Part shown: piece after piece, positions 36,001 to 48,127 of the stretch
Position numbering within the stretch: position 1 is the first letter of the stretch
How the letters are laid out: the number at the start of each line of letters is the position of its first letter
Assembly (NCBI GenBank): GCA_020726505.1
Contig: JAHLEZ010000018.1
Location: 1,240,001-1,304,000, forward strand
Reading direction: 5' to 3'
From: Leptodontidium sp. MPI-SDFR-AT-0119
Lineage: Eukaryota > Ascomycota > Leotiomycetes > Helotiales > Leptodontidiaceae
DNA length: 64,000 nt
Position numbers and translations under genes: made by a program
The notes under the pieces: model-generated
The model's input: the letters and a program-made list of their open reading frames with translations, nothing else
What the model was told of the DNA's origin: nothing
The model's database searches: none

Positions 36001-38580
36001 ATCTTATTAAAATACTAGAAGAAGAGGAGGGACCCTAGGACGCTGGAACCGATATAATCAATCGACTGAGCGCACTTGATATACTAGAATTAATAATAAG
36101 TATTACCTTAGAAACGGAATAATTAAGCTAAGTAATGAGTTTTATAGAAACTATTGAGTTTATAACCTCGGGGGTGCCACAGCCTTCGATTGAGCTTTTA
36201 ATTACGGGGGTAGAGTAATTAATATTACCCCTAGAAAAGTTAGGATTAATAAAACTCGTTAGTAAAAACTCGGGGGTGAAATAACTAAGGAAGAGTGCTA
36301 GACTTCTTACTTACGAGTACCTTGATTAGGTCTCAAAATGAGTCGACAAATCAAGACAGTTAGTGTCTTAGAGTATAGTTAAGAGAAATGTCTTACGTGG
36401 CATATTAAACTTTAAGAGAGATATGGGAGTTAAGCGCTAATTAATACTACAAGTTATTATATATTCTTAAGGGCTATACGACCGAGAGCGCGGTCTTAAG
36501 TGTCGGGGAGTACTTACTTAAGGTGCCGGCCTTAAGTAATCGGAAGCTCCGCCTTAAGTAATAGAGTATAAGGAACATCTTAATTCGTTAGACTTAAGGG
36601 AAGAATTAAGTATAAAGTAATACTTACTACTTCTGGCCCTAACTAATAATAACTTACTTAAACTTCTACAGAGGAAGAGGGTAGAAGATTGAGCAACTGG
36701 CGACGGTCGAAAGACCCGAGTTAGTAGTAAGATTACGAAACCGAATCGAAGTGTCTATATAGTAACTGTTAGAGAGTTAATTACGGAATCGTTGAACCCG
36801 TCGAGTAACCGTGAGCATTTGGAGGACTTTTTAGGGACCTTTTAGCTTAGTTAAGAACTAGTGTAAAGAGACGGGAAAGACTTAAGCGTAGTCCACGTTA
36901 TAATCTCAGCGTCTGTTCTTAAAAATGTCGAAATTCGATAATTAGTTGATCTCTTACGAATATATTAATCTTAATTACTAAAGGACTTATTGAATTAGAG
37001 AGACCTTAAGGATTACCCTCTAGGAGAGCACTTCCGAGCCGACGTAATTAAGGAAATCACTAACTTAGAGTCGCGTAACTGCTAGAGAGTCGTCAAATAA
37101 AGCTTTGCTATTAAATAACTAATACTATTGAAATGAGTATTTCACGCCAAAGTCGATTCGTCAGGGTATTTAACTAAGTGTCGCTCGCGAGTTGTTATTA
37201 GGGGAGACTTACAACCCGAAACGTCAATTCTCTTAATATATGCGGCAACCTTAGTTGCTCGTTCTTTTAGGACTACTATGACAATAGTAGCTTAATTTGA
37301 TTTAGAGATAATCTAATTTAATGTTATTAACGCCTTTATTAACGTTAAATGAAGCGAATCGAGTGCTCGTGTACGTTGTTACTTACTGGACGGATTCAAG
37401 TAAGACAGTATAGTAGTGGAGGTTAATCGTGCGCTTTACGGACTCAGAGACTCGCTAGTACTATAGTATAGAGACTTTACTAAGACTTTATTAAAGTTAA
37501 GGTTGATCCCTTATAAGGAGGAGCCTTGTATTTTTATGAACGAGTAACGTTTAGTCTTTGTTATCTTTTATGTCGACAATATTTAAGTGTTATACTACGC
37601 TTTAGCCCTTAGAGACGCTTAACTTATTATCGACGGCTTGAATACGGCATACGAGTTTACTAGAGGAGAACTGATAGAGTGGTTTTTAAGTGTTCGCGTT
37701 ATTAGAGATCGTTAAGTAAAGACTATTTCTTTAGTATACGACACTTATATTTAAAAGGTTACTCTGCGATTTGACTTAGTAGATGGAAATTGCTTAAGTA
37801 CTCTATTACTTTAAGTTGAGCTATTAAAGAATTAAGGGCAAGTAACTCCGGTTTAAATTAAGGAGTATTAAGAGAAGGTTAGCTTAGTACTTTATACGGC
37901 AATTATATTACGCGTAGACGTTACGTTTATAACTTTAAGACTTTCTCACTTTTTGATTAACCCCTCTTTAGAGTACCTTGCGGCAGTTAACTGGACTATT
38001 TGTTACCTCTTTGGAACCTGATTTTTGGCGATTACTTACAGTTATAAGCTACGCGACTCTTAGCTTATTATAACTTTAGATGTTTTATTTGCAGACGATC
38101 TCGATACTAGGCGTTCTTTTAATAGTTATATTGTAATACTTTTTAGAAGTTTGATCTTGTGGAGAGCGGCCTTATAAGATATAGTTACCACTTCGACTAT
38201 ATAGGCTGAGCTTTTAGGCGTTAAGTGCACGGCTAAGGAGATTATAGCTTTGTAGCGTTTCTTTTAAGAGTTACGTCTTGAGTTAGGGGAAATTTGGAGG
38301 ATCTTTTATGATAATTAGTAAATGATACAGTTAATCGTTAGGGAAAATCAGCGTATCTCTATTAAGTTACGCCACGTTAATATTTAGAATATGTGGTTAC
38401 GCCAAGAGTTTTAAAAGGGCACTTTTTTAGTTGAATATTTGCTTATAGGTTATATGCCTGTTAATGGACTTATAAAGAACCTCTCTCGGTAAAAATTTAA
38501 GAGTTTTGTTACTTTTATTAACTTGGTGGATATTCGTGCTTAACTGGAGTAACTCACTTTAGAAGCTTCGCTTTAAAGCC
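33033..38580 (+). pseudogene. Element B gag-pol polyprotein, RIP-inactivated
   Basis: Starts at an ATG at 33033 (MVDSTLVSSFNNRTPLNYD). Landmarks in order: protease LLDNGATTYLVNS (Asp codon 34476-34478); integrase zone with GLSICKIR and DNDTSVI (about 35340-35400); reverse transcriptase with VINAFINVK (37324) and FYVDNIQVLYY (37570), where the catalytic YVDD is now YVDN; RNase H with LFADDLDTRRS (38090) and LRHVNIWNMWLR (38360), ending VDIRAWLE near 38550. These are the canonical Ty1/copia domains in the copia order (integrase before reverse transcriptase). Dozens of TAA/TAG/TGA codons interrupt it. Confidence 0.88.
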
Positions 38581-38866
38581 GGCTTTTATATACGTTCTTT
38601 ACTTTTCTTTTGTTACAAGGGTAGTTTAACTATAAGCTTACTTTGTGAATATATAATGTATTTTCTTATGTATTTGTTATTCTTTTGTAAATTCTCTTGT
38701 TGTTTCATTTACTTGGAGAGCAACTGAGCTCGGGGGTGAAATACACGGCATTTGGAAGACTTAATTGCTTTTAACGGTTATTCGATTCCACGGCAAAAAG
38801 TAGCGCAAGAAAGCAGTTATAAGGGGACACTTGGTTGTTTAGAGGTTCCTAAGCCTCGCTAAACAC

Positions 38867-38889
38867 AAAAAAAAAAAAAAAAAAAAAAA
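38867..38889 (+). repeat. Internal poly(A) tract, 23 nt
   Basis: An uninterrupted A23 follows the RNase H region of B and directly precedes (in plus direction) the end of the antisense gene. It may record capture of a polyadenylated transcript, or be slippage. Confidence 0.85.
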
Positions 38890-38894
38890 CGAGT

Positions 38895-39818
38895 AACTTA
38901 TATAATTGGAAGGCCCAAAACCTCCCGAACCAAGTCACTTAACGTACTAGCAATTACCCTAACAAGCTCCTTAACCCGAGTAGCTTGAGCTTCTTACTTT
39001 GGTGTGAGAGTAACTCTAGGAGGCTTATTAACTATTAGGGCCTAGAAAGTAACAAGACTAGTACTAATGCTAGCGGCCGCAATAGTAGCTCTACTAACTC
39101 TACTTATAGCTGCAGTAAGAGTAGTAGCCGTAGGAGTAGTAGGAGAAGCCGGAGTTGCTCCCTGAGGAGTCTCCTTACTACCCTCTGACTCTGAAGAGGT
39201 CTTAACGTAGAGAGTAGTCGTGGCTGCACCTAAAGCACGACTGGCTCTACTAGTAGCTCTACTAGTAATAACTTGACCTTTAAGGGCCGTAAAAACTAGA
39301 GCTCTTAACTGCTTAAGCTCCTAGGGAAATTAGTAATTACACGTTAAAAAAGGAATAACTAAGGGAATTTACTTTATTACCCGCGTTATTTAAGAGCGTA
39401 GTGTGATAGAGGAGGAAGGGGGCTTAGGTAACGGAGGGAGTAGCCTTACATAAGTGGCCTGACGAGTAGGCGAAACAGCGAGTACTCCGACTAACGATAT
39501 CGAAGCACTCGCCGGTGCTTTTAGTTTGAAGAGCGCTATTGATATAATCTAAGTAAATAACTACACGCTTAGCTCCCTTGACATGAGGGGCACGGGTAGC
39601 ACGAGGAGTAGCCGCGGGAGTAGCCTTAATAGCCTTAATAGCCTTCTTAGAGGCGGTCTTCTTCTTAGCCTTAGCCTATTATAATTAATAAGTTACACTT
39701 AGATCGGCAAATTCTTTAAATTAATAATTAATGATTAATAAACTTTAACTTAATAACTTATAGCGGCAGTAATACGCTTAGCCTTAACGGCCTTAGCAGA
39801 TCGATTGGAGACACCCAT
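38895..39818 (-). pseudogene. Antisense accessory gene of element B
   Basis: On the strand opposite gag-pol. ATG at 39818 gives MGVSNRSAKAVKAKRITAAI, then a probable intron with a mutated donor (about 39760-39675). A Lys/Ala-rich part follows (KKTASKKAIKAIKATPAAT, VKGAKRVVIYLDYI). A second exon from about 39325 is open for over 100 codons: ELKQLRALVFTALKGQ, then Ser/Thr/Ala-rich sequence (GAATTTLYVKTSSESEGS), then VKELVRVIASTLSDLVREVL, and a stop near 38900. The few stops fit C-to-T or G-to-A changes. No known domain; basic and nuclear-looking. Elements A and A2 carry a counterpart in the same place. Confidence 0.6.
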
Positions 39819-40096
39819 TTTAAAAATAGGAGTAATTAATTAGTTGATCGATTAATTAATTGATTGTTTAGTTAGTTGATTGATTGGTAGATCGAAAGGT
39901 CGATTTATATATATTATAGAGAGATTGCAGGACCAAGAATAAAGTGGGGGCTGCGCCACTTTAAATAAGAGGGTTGTTTGCTTAACTTAGTAGTACAGGA
40001 ATAGTTATGGCCTAAGTATTTAATTTAGTATTTGCTTTTGCTTAGCGTAGCTAACTATAATACTAGTGGCTTACTACTGTCACTTGGCTGGGGGTG

Positions 40097-40281
40097 TGTC
40101 GTATAGGCACGGGCTGATACTCGGTTAGCTGCGCGTTACGCTGGATATAGTTTCTGTCACGTTATATTGCTTTTAGGAGAATAACGTGTTCCCTTGATTT
40201 CCTTATGTATTCTAGAGAACAATCAACCACTTTAATTCTCCTTATGTTGATCGCAAGGCTCTACTCCACTTCTGCACCACA
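40097..40281 (+). repeat. 3' LTR of element B
   Basis: 185 bp, same orientation and length as 32592-32776, preceded by the purine-rich CTGGGGGTG. Followed by TSD gaccg and return to element A coding (AIAKES...). Confidence 0.93.
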
Positions 40282-40600
40282 GACCGCTATAGCTAAAGAA
40301 AGTTAGAAGTACGTTATAATAGCCAAAATCACTAAAGCCAATAACACTAGCACCTCTAAACCTACTACCAACGCTAAAACGACCGATGCTGTTATACTTA
40401 TAAGAAATAAAGACAAAGGTAAAGCTACGTGGGAAGAGACAGGGAGTATTAATGCGGCTGTAATCGATCCAAACCTCCTCAACGACATACTCTAAGACAG
40501 CGCTCTAGGCCCTAGTATCTACGCTACCATAAGTTCCAACGCCACCCTTTATTAGACAGCACTCTTATTAACAATTGCGGTGCTACTCACCTAGTCAATA
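40282..40600 (+). pseudogene. Element A, pre-protease and start of protease
   Basis: Continues element A after B. It ends in INNCGATHLVN, the aspartic protease loop, with the catalytic Asp apparently changed to Asn by G-to-A. A2 is inserted immediately after LVN at target caata (40596-40600); coding resumes at 48128 as SINKLVPSSFK. Confidence 0.65.
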
Positions 40601-40797
40601 TGTCGTGCAAGAGCACGCCTAGAGGCTCCACAGAGGCGTATTTGACGTATTATTGAGGTATGCGCAGTACTGTAATTGATTGTTCTATTCTCTACGTATA
40701 GTCTATTCAAGCTCCCTAAATATGGAGGTCGCGGGCGCTTTGGCTATAGTGCCTTTGATTAGGCTCGCTTAGCCGGCCTACTATAACTTACACGACA
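40601..40797 (-). repeat. 3' LTR of element A2
   Basis: Reverse complement of the A-family LTR (starts TGTCGTGCAAGAGCACGCC on plus). Next to it, CACCCCCTCGCC is the complement of the family's polypurine tract. Confidence 0.93.
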
Positions 40798-41029
40798 CAC
40801 CCCCTCGCCAAGGACAATACTAAGCTTTGGCGAAGTAAATAAGTGCTTAATAAATATAATAGATAATAGGAAATCGACATATAATATATAACTAATAATA
40901 TAAAAGCGACAGATAGTAAGGGAAAATGATAAGTAGTAACTAAAGTAAATATATTAAACGTCTAAACGAGAGTATATAGATAACTGCTCCCTTATTATAA
41001 CTTCCTTTTATAAGTATATTAAATTCAAA

Positions 41030-42000
41030 ATAAGTTATATCTCTGCCGCTAAGTTAACCGCCCGCGCCTCTCGACGCTTTAACCTTGCCGCTACTTGCGT
41101 AATAAAAAAGGTACGTTTTCCTTATATTTTACTAATTTAAGATTAGTTCCGACGTTATTTAAGTTAAAAAGTTAAGAAGTTAAGTGAGTTAGAGTATACT
41201 AATTAGTTATAATAATCTACTGCCGCTCCTCGCCGCCGCACCCCCTCTCTTGCGCCCCCTCCTGCCGCCCTTGTCACCCCCTCTCGCCGCTGCGTTAAGG
41301 TAAGTGTTAATAAGGAGGTCCCTTACTCGGCATACGTTAAAGCTGCCTTAAAAGGTAATCTCCCTATTAGTATTTATTAAGATGTCACTAACTTGGCTTA
41401 GTACTTTTAGTACTATAGTCAAAATTATAGTTACGCCGGTCTTATTAAGCCTACTATTACGGTGGCTTTTGCCGCCTTTCTAAAGAAGAAGCGTAATACC
41501 TCACGTACTTACGTAAGTTTAACTTTAGTTCTTATAGTTTTAAGTTTAATTAACTCTAAATAATAGTTGAAATCCCTCCGGGCCGCGGTCTATAAGGCTT
41601 TTACTACTCTTAATATGTTTATTCCGTATTTGTAACAGTTTTAAAGAGACTGACTTTAGTTGTCTAGCCGCTGCCGCCCCCGCCGCTGCCCTTGCCCCTA
41701 CCCCCGCCCCCCGCCTAATCCTCCCACCTATTCAGGTTAGTGCTAGTGCTAGTGTTATTAGTACTAGTGCTAGTGCTAGTGCTAGTGCTAGTGCTAGTGC
41801 TAGTGCTGCTACTACTACTAATAGTACTATTAGTGTAGCCGCCCGCCGCCGCCGCATTAAGGAGTTATTAATAGAGCTAGTGGACTTATTAATAGTTTAG
41901 TTCGCGACTTAATAACGACTTAAGAACGTGCCCCTTTAGAGTTATAGTTTGCTATCTTATAAATAGCTTAAGAACGGGCCCTTATATACTTGCTTTACGT
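41030..42000 (+). pseudogene. Antisense accessory gene of element A2
   Basis: Opposite to A2 gag-pol. Compared with A the start codon is lost (ATGGGTCGTGTC is now ataagttatatc at 41030), three TpG-type G-to-A changes. The first exon reads SAAKLTARASRRFN and LAATCVIKK to a GTACGT donor at 41112. The later part holds YAGLIKPTITVAFAAFLKKK, a Pro/Ala-rich block, a Ser-Ala repeat coded by AGTGCT hexamers (about 41737-41808), and ARRRRIKELLIELVDLLIV. Remaining stops are TAA/TAG where A and A2 agree with Gln or Trp. No known domain. Confidence 0.6.
41737..41808 (+). repeat. AGTGCT hexanucleotide repeat
   Basis: About ten near-perfect AGTGCT units, with a few AGTGTT/AGTACT variants, in frame as Ser-Ala within the antisense gene. 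At the same site element A instead has GCT repeats coding poly-Ala (near 52525-52550). Confidence 0.8.
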
Positions 42001-42049
42001 TGGTTTGGTTATAGCTTCGGCCGGAATGAAATTCTTACCTTCTAATAAC

Positions 42050-45000
42050 TTGAAAAGAACGTACTTAACGTAACTATGCCACCTTGAAAAATATAAAGAA
42101 AAACAAAAGAGTGTATTTTGTAGTAAGGTATAAGCTTTAATTAAACTCTTTTACTAACGCCCTAGCATCTTATAGATTAAGTAGTGCTAAGAAGGTCTTA
42201 AACTTCTAGCGTGGGAGGTTTTTAGTAAGGCTATTAGCGTACATCTTATTATTAGGCAAATACGTAACCTTAAAACTGCCTTTTTAGTACTCTTAGCGTA
42301 ACTATATATTTTAAATATTAACGTGCCTAAGCTTAGTCGATATACGCTAGTTCTCTCTAATTATAAGCCTAATCGTCTATTAGTTATCGTAAAAGATATT
42401 TTAGGGGTACCCCACATTAAGGTGTATTTCTCTAAAAAGCCTTTGTAATACTATAACTTCCTTTGTAGTTCGCTTTACTCCTAAAAGCTTGGCTTTTATA
42501 GTTGAGGTAGTAACTGTGTCTTGCCTAAATACTTTTTATAGTATAGTACCCCCGAATAAAAGAATAATGAGCCCTTATAAAGAACACTTAGTTTCTAAAT
42601 TATTTACGAAAAAGGTATTAAACTCTATTATAAGTTACGTTTCGCGCTATTAATAGTTATAAATAATCCCTAAGAAGCGTGTACTAAACAAGTAACGTAT
42701 CGTCTAATCGATAACTTATAGGTGCTTCTAGCTTAAGTTCGTTAAGAATTGCGATAGCTATAAAGTTGTAAAAGCTACGTCCGGTCTAATTATAACAGCC
42801 GTATATAGGATAGATCTGACCTTTTCTTAGTACTCTTTGATTTGTGCCTTTATCACTTTACTAGTGTTTTTGACTAAGTCGTAGTATAGTAGAGGGGTGC
42901 TTGGGTAGTTGCCATTTACTAAGCTGAATTTCTGGGCTACCTTCTTTATATACGTGTCGTAGACTAACGTAATTGTTTTCGTATGTTTGTCCCGTACAAT
43001 TCGCACCCTTAGAAACTACTTTACGTCACCTATTACAGTTAGCTCGTAGGCTTTGTTAAGGCTATTAGTAATTTTGGCTATTGTAATAATGTTTAACTTG
43101 TGGTACAGCACTTATATATCGTTTACGTAAAAGGCTACAAATATTATACGCTTATTATTTGTAAATATATAAGGCTCTTTTACAAGTGGCTTTAGACTAA
43201 GGCTTCTGAGTATAACTGAGAAGTCGCTATACTATAGGGCTAAGGAGTCGCGTAGGCTATATAAGGCTCTATCGATTTTTACAACTATACCGGGCTACTT
43301 GAAACTGTTAAGAAGATAATAGTAGACGAGTGCACTTCGTTCGTCTCGTTTTATATTAACAAAAGCGTTCACGACGTCGTACTACTTAACTTCCAAGTCA
43401 AATTAGGCTGCCAGGGCCATTACAACACAAAAAGACCTCGCCGCTAGTGTGAAGACGTACGTAGAGAATATAATAGCATCCTTTTACAGGTCACCCTTAA
43501 CAATAATACACGATTTAGTACGTATAAGCTATCTAACTAAGTTAACTTTGTAAGTAAACACCCATTTTAGTAATATAGGCGTCGTTTTAGCGTCTGCCCT
43601 AAGTATAATATACTAGCATTTCCTAGCCTAAAGGTTCTCTATCTCCTTGCGTGCGTCCTCTTAGAAGCGTTCTCTTTATAAGTATTAGTTTAAGTTTTAC
43701 TAGTACTTTAGTGCTATCGAAAGCTTTGCCTAATATAGTTGTGTTGTTTTAGAGCTTATAATTTCTTGTGCTCTAATCGTTTCGCCACTAACTACAGTTA
43801 CAAAAATAATATATATAATTTTATAATTTTTACTATTTTCTCACGTTACGTTTTTATTTCAGAACGTCGTAGTAAAGGATACGATTTACGTATAATTCTT
43901 GTCTTTTTAGTTTATAAACTCGGCACTTAGGAGCTCCCTTATTATAAAGAAGTATACTCTCGGCCTAATCTTTAACTATTTATTTAATTGTATTATCTCT
44001 CTAGCTCGCCTTCTTCGCTAAGCTCGAGTAATAAGGTGTAGTTGACTTTAGTTAAGTGCCTATAATACTTTATCTAAGGTCTCTTAAGACATGGTTTTTT
44101 TTAATAAAGGTTATATTATTGTTTTTAACGATGTGTTTTCTAAGAGTAGTTGTTATTCTTCCTCTAGTTCGTCGTCGTAATTCTCCTTAAACGAGGTGTT
44201 TTCGTGTTATAATGCACTTCCTGGGCCTACATTAGTTACTTCAGTTTAGCGCAATAATTAACTTTAGCTATCTCGTACTCTATTCTAAATTACAACTTAA
44301 GGTATTAATTTACGCGCACCCTTAATTTAACGTAATAGTTTCGCACGTGAGGCACCCCTCCTAGGCTTAATATATTCGTTTCGTTATATTTAGCTTCGAG
44401 TTTGTCTTAGTATGCCTAGGCTTTTTATTATTACTAAAACTTTTATATCGTTCTTATCAAGCTTCATATTATTCCCTAACGTATTAATTCGTGAATTTAA
44501 TAATATTATCTTATTTTAGTACTCTCGTGGAACAAGTAGTCCCGCCTTAGTAATTGCGTGTAAGATTACCTTCGTAAAAACTTCGTCGACTTTTATTAAG
44601 TTAGATAATAGTTTATTTAATTTAGTACTATTTTTCGCCTTCGCATATTCGTCCCCTACGTGTTTGATGGCTAACTCGGCGTCCCAAGCGGCCTTAGGCT
44701 TCGCAAGTATATTAACGACCTATTTAAGTATCGGCAGTAATTAGCCGACTATTACTTGCTTATTATAAAACTATACCTTATTAAAAATAACGTTTCAGGT
44801 ACGTATTATACGCTTTAGTAGGGGTATCTAGATCCTGTATATATTAGTTGTATAGTAGTTAACTAAGTAACCGACGTGCCCCCTTGGGTTAACCTTAAAG
44901 CCTCTTTTGTTACAAAAAGCTTATTAGTCTTTGATTATCGTATAGGCTTTGGCGCTATACGTAAAAATGTTACTCTAGTTAGGTTTTAAATCAACTAATA

Positions 45001-47760
45001 ACCTCTTTACTATGCGTAGATCGTACTACCGAAAATACTACCTAAACTATGCCTTTAGCACTTCGTTTAACAATCGTATAACTTTCTTAGCTAGTGGCGA
45101 TATATTATAAAGGTGTGTAGCTATTAAAATAGCCTCCGGCTATAGCTTAGATAATAGATTGGCGCCTGTTATCATTTTCAAGGCCTTAGTAATTAGCTCC
45201 CTACTAGCTTTTTCTACACCTTTATTTAGCTTATACGTGTAAATAGGAGTAAGCTCTAAGTCGATGCTATTGTTTAACGCCCATTAGTCGTACTAAGTCC
45301 AGTATCTTATGTTAATTACAAACGTGTCGTTGTCGGACCTAACTTTGTATATAACTAGACCGTATTAGCGTCTGGTCTATGCCTCAAATGCTTTAAGCAC
45401 TCCCATAATTGACTCGTTGGCTTTGCTCGTAAGTGTGAATATAAAAAGCTTTTTATTGTATTCGTTCTTAATTAACAATAGCCAGTATATGCCATTGTAG
45501 CCTACAAGGTAGTCAAATAAGTCCTATGCGACTTTAAAGAAAGGTCTCGGGGACTTGTTATCTGATTCTTTGCGCGATGGTCGTTGATTTAAGTATGTCG
45601 TAGCATAACTTTCGCATTATATACTAGTGATTCCATCGATTTAGACATTGCGGGCATACTTCACAAGAGCTTCTAGGGCCATTTTGCCGAGGTAACTAGC
45701 TCGTAAGTGCTATATTTGTGCTATATCGCTCCGGGGTCGTAAGAACTAGTGAGATAATTAAAAGGTATACTTTTTGAGAAGATATAGTCGTCTATTAATT
45801 GTCGGGTATATTATTATAGCAGGAGATTTACAAGTCTTTATAAATATATATAGTTGTAGAAAGCGCGAGTAGTTGTTAACTAGCTTGTATTTAAATATTA
45901 TAAAGTTCTACTTGCGCTATAGGTTTCTCACTACATGGCTCTCTTTAGTATTGCCTACGCGCAAAGACGTATTAGTACTATTATACTACACCCCCGACTA
46001 TACGAGAAGGCTTTTTAAGATAATGTTAATATTAAACCCCTTTATAATAGTTACATTAGATAGCGTCAGGTCCTTAGTATATAGTCTAGTAAGTTTATAT
46101 ATAGCGTTTTCAAAGATACGTGTACCTCTCTTAATGATTAGTAAGTTTAAGGTGCTCGCGTTAATTGATTCTCTTATAATGCGTTTAAAGCTGCCGGGGA
46201 CTAGTTTATTAATGCTATTAACTAAGTAAGTTACGCCGTAGTTATTAACTAAAGTGTTGTTTAATAGAGAGTAACGTTGGAACTTTATAGTACTATAAAT
46301 ACTAGCGTTAAAAGTGTTGTCTTAGATTATATCGTTAAGAAGGTTTAAGTTAAGTATAGTTGCGTTAATGCTCTTTATCCCTTCTCACGTAACTTTGCCT
46401 TTGTCTTTGTTTCCTACAAGTGCAATAACATCGGCTGTTTTAGCGTTAATAATAAGTTTAAAGGTACTAGTACTATTAGTTCTAGTAATTTTAGCTATTA
46501 TAACGTACTTTTAACCTTCTTTAGTTATAGCGGCCTTGAGCTCCTTGAAGTTTATAGTCTTTAACTTCTTGCGGGTTGTAGTTACCTCGTTAGTGTTTAG
46601 TATATACTTCATGCCTTCGGTGGTCGTTTTATTAATTGTATAACGTAGTCTCTAGCACTTGAGCGGCTTAAAGAAGTACTTGTTGTTTATGCCGTATAAG
46701 TATAAGTTACCTTAGTCGCGAGAGCGAGATTTGCTGGAGCTTGCGCCTAACACATTATCGTTTATTCCTTTAAGAGTTAAGTATTAATTATTACCCCCTT
46801 CTTAACGCTTGGGCTTCTTGAACATAGTGTGCTCTTAGTCTATACTAAGGAGTACTTAAATGTAGTCGTTAAGAGTAAAACCATACTCTTTTCTAAGTTG
46901 GTCGTCGTATATAACTGTGCTGAGGATAGGATTTGCCTAATTAGGGTGCATGTGAGCTCCTATAGTATGTAACTACTTTTTTAGAGCTATAGTATCCTTG
47001 ACTTTAGGTATGTCGTACGCTTTAGTATTCCTGTAAGCCTTTAAGAAGTCCTTTATTTACTAGTTAACGTTGACTTTTCTCTTATATGCCTTTTTTAAAA
47101 CTTTATCGTATTCCGTGACTACCGTTATAAGGACCGACGATTTTGATAATACTATGTTACGCTGAAGTATACTAACTAACGTTTATAAGTTTAGGTCGCT
47201 CTTACCGGCCAGTTCCTTAATCGCAAAGTCTAAAAGCGAATCGTTTACTGTTTTAGAGAGCCAGTTATATAGAGCTATGTACTTATTATTTTAACTCGTC
47301 CATTTAGCAAGCGTGTACTAGTACTCCCTGGCTTATGCTACGTAGATTTACTGCACCTTTGCAATCGTCAGGTATAGAGGTGGACTAGCTTCTTCTAGAC
47401 TTATTCTTCCCATTAAGGCATTTATTAATATAGCTAGGGTAGGTGTAGCTTACGCGTTATTAGACGACTTAGGCGTTAAAGACGGTTGTGGGTTTACTAC
47501 TTTCTAAGCTACAACATTAGCGTAATACTAGCTTAACTAAGTCTTTACAACCTCTTGCGTAGTACTTTTAAGCGTTAAAGCCTTAGGTTAGTAGTTTAGG
47601 ATATGGCCTGTCGCAGGAGCGCTGGGGTTTACTATATTTAATACACCTATAAAGCCAGTATAGAATGTCAAGCGCAAGTGCTATATCGCCCAATTTTTCC
47701 GCGCCTTTAAATTGCAGTCCGCAGGTAGCTTTAGAAATGATATTGTCGGTTTTAGGTATG
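42050..47760 (-). pseudogene. Element A2 gag-pol polyprotein, RIP-inactivated
   Basis: Minus-strand mirror of element A. Reverse transcriptase near 43130-43170 gives VAFYVNDI, so YVDD has become YVND. A zinc-knuckle/pre-protease zone (about 46500-46750) matches A at 32400-32580, and gag lies at 46750-47760. Stops are frequent; long plus-strand frames here, such as 45873-46229, are shadows created by loss of CAN/TGG codons. Confidence 0.8.
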
Positions 47761-47930
47761 TAAATGATGATTTCGAAGAGGTTTTGGTGATTTGAGGGTT
47801 GTTAACGGGCTTTTAAATACTACTAGTACGTGTAAGAGGCAGCAGTGAGAAAGCCTTTACATGCCTCTGTGGAGCCACGTCGGCGCGTGCATGCGACTGG
47901 GAAGCTTTAATAGCTTACGGGGCTTATAAC

Positions 47931-48127
47931 TGTCGTGTAAGAGCACGCCTAGAGGCTCTATAGAGGCGTATTTGACGTATTATTGAAGTATGCGCAGTAC
48001 TATAATTGATTATTCTATTCTTTACGTATGGTTTATTCAAGCTCCCTGAATATGGAGGTCGCGGGCGCTTTGGCCATGGTGCCTTTGATTGGGCTCGCTT
48101 AGCCGGCCTACTATAACCTGCACGACA
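47931..48127 (-). repeat. 5' LTR of element A2
   Basis: 197 bp, reverse complement of A-family LTR. On its inner side lies AGCTTACGGGGCTTATAAC, the complement of the family primer site. Confidence 0.93.

Larger units (their letters stand above)
32592..40281 (+). mobile_element. Copia element B, inserted in element A
   Basis: Two 185-bp LTRs in direct orientation (32592-32776 and 40097-40281) and a perfect TSD, gaccg (32587-32591 and 40282-40286). 7690 bp. Order: LTR, primer site, gag, protease, integrase, reverse transcriptase, RNase H, poly(A) tract, antisense gene, polypurine tract (GGCTGGGGGTG), LTR. It belongs to a family related to but distinct from A: its LTR also starts TGTCGT but is otherwise different. 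RIP-mutated throughout. Confidence 0.92.
40601..48127 (-). mobile_element. Copia element A2 (family A, opposite orientation), inserted in element A
   Basis: LTRs of 197 bp at 40601-40797 (3' LTR) and 47931-48127 (5' LTR), both reverse-complement relative to A; TSD caata at 40596-40600 and 48128-48132. 7527 bp. The LTRs and antisense gene closely match A. The primer site abuts the 5' LTR at about 47913-47930. Gag-pol reads on the minus strand; the antisense gene on the plus strand. Confidence 0.92.

Noticed and set aside
32592..40281. Interpretation of B as part of element A (one larger retroelement)
   Set aside because: B has its own LTRs, primer site and exact gaccg duplication, and A coding is continuous when B is removed.
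40303..40488. 61-codon minus-strand frame in element A
   Set aside because: Antisense to the pre-protease coding of A; Leu/Ala-rich composition arises from the sense strand.
45873..46229. 118-codon plus-strand frame in element A2
   Set aside because: Antisense to A2 gag-pol and open only because RIP removed or altered codons; a similar antisense frame (47924-48397) runs across an LTR junction, which no real gene would.
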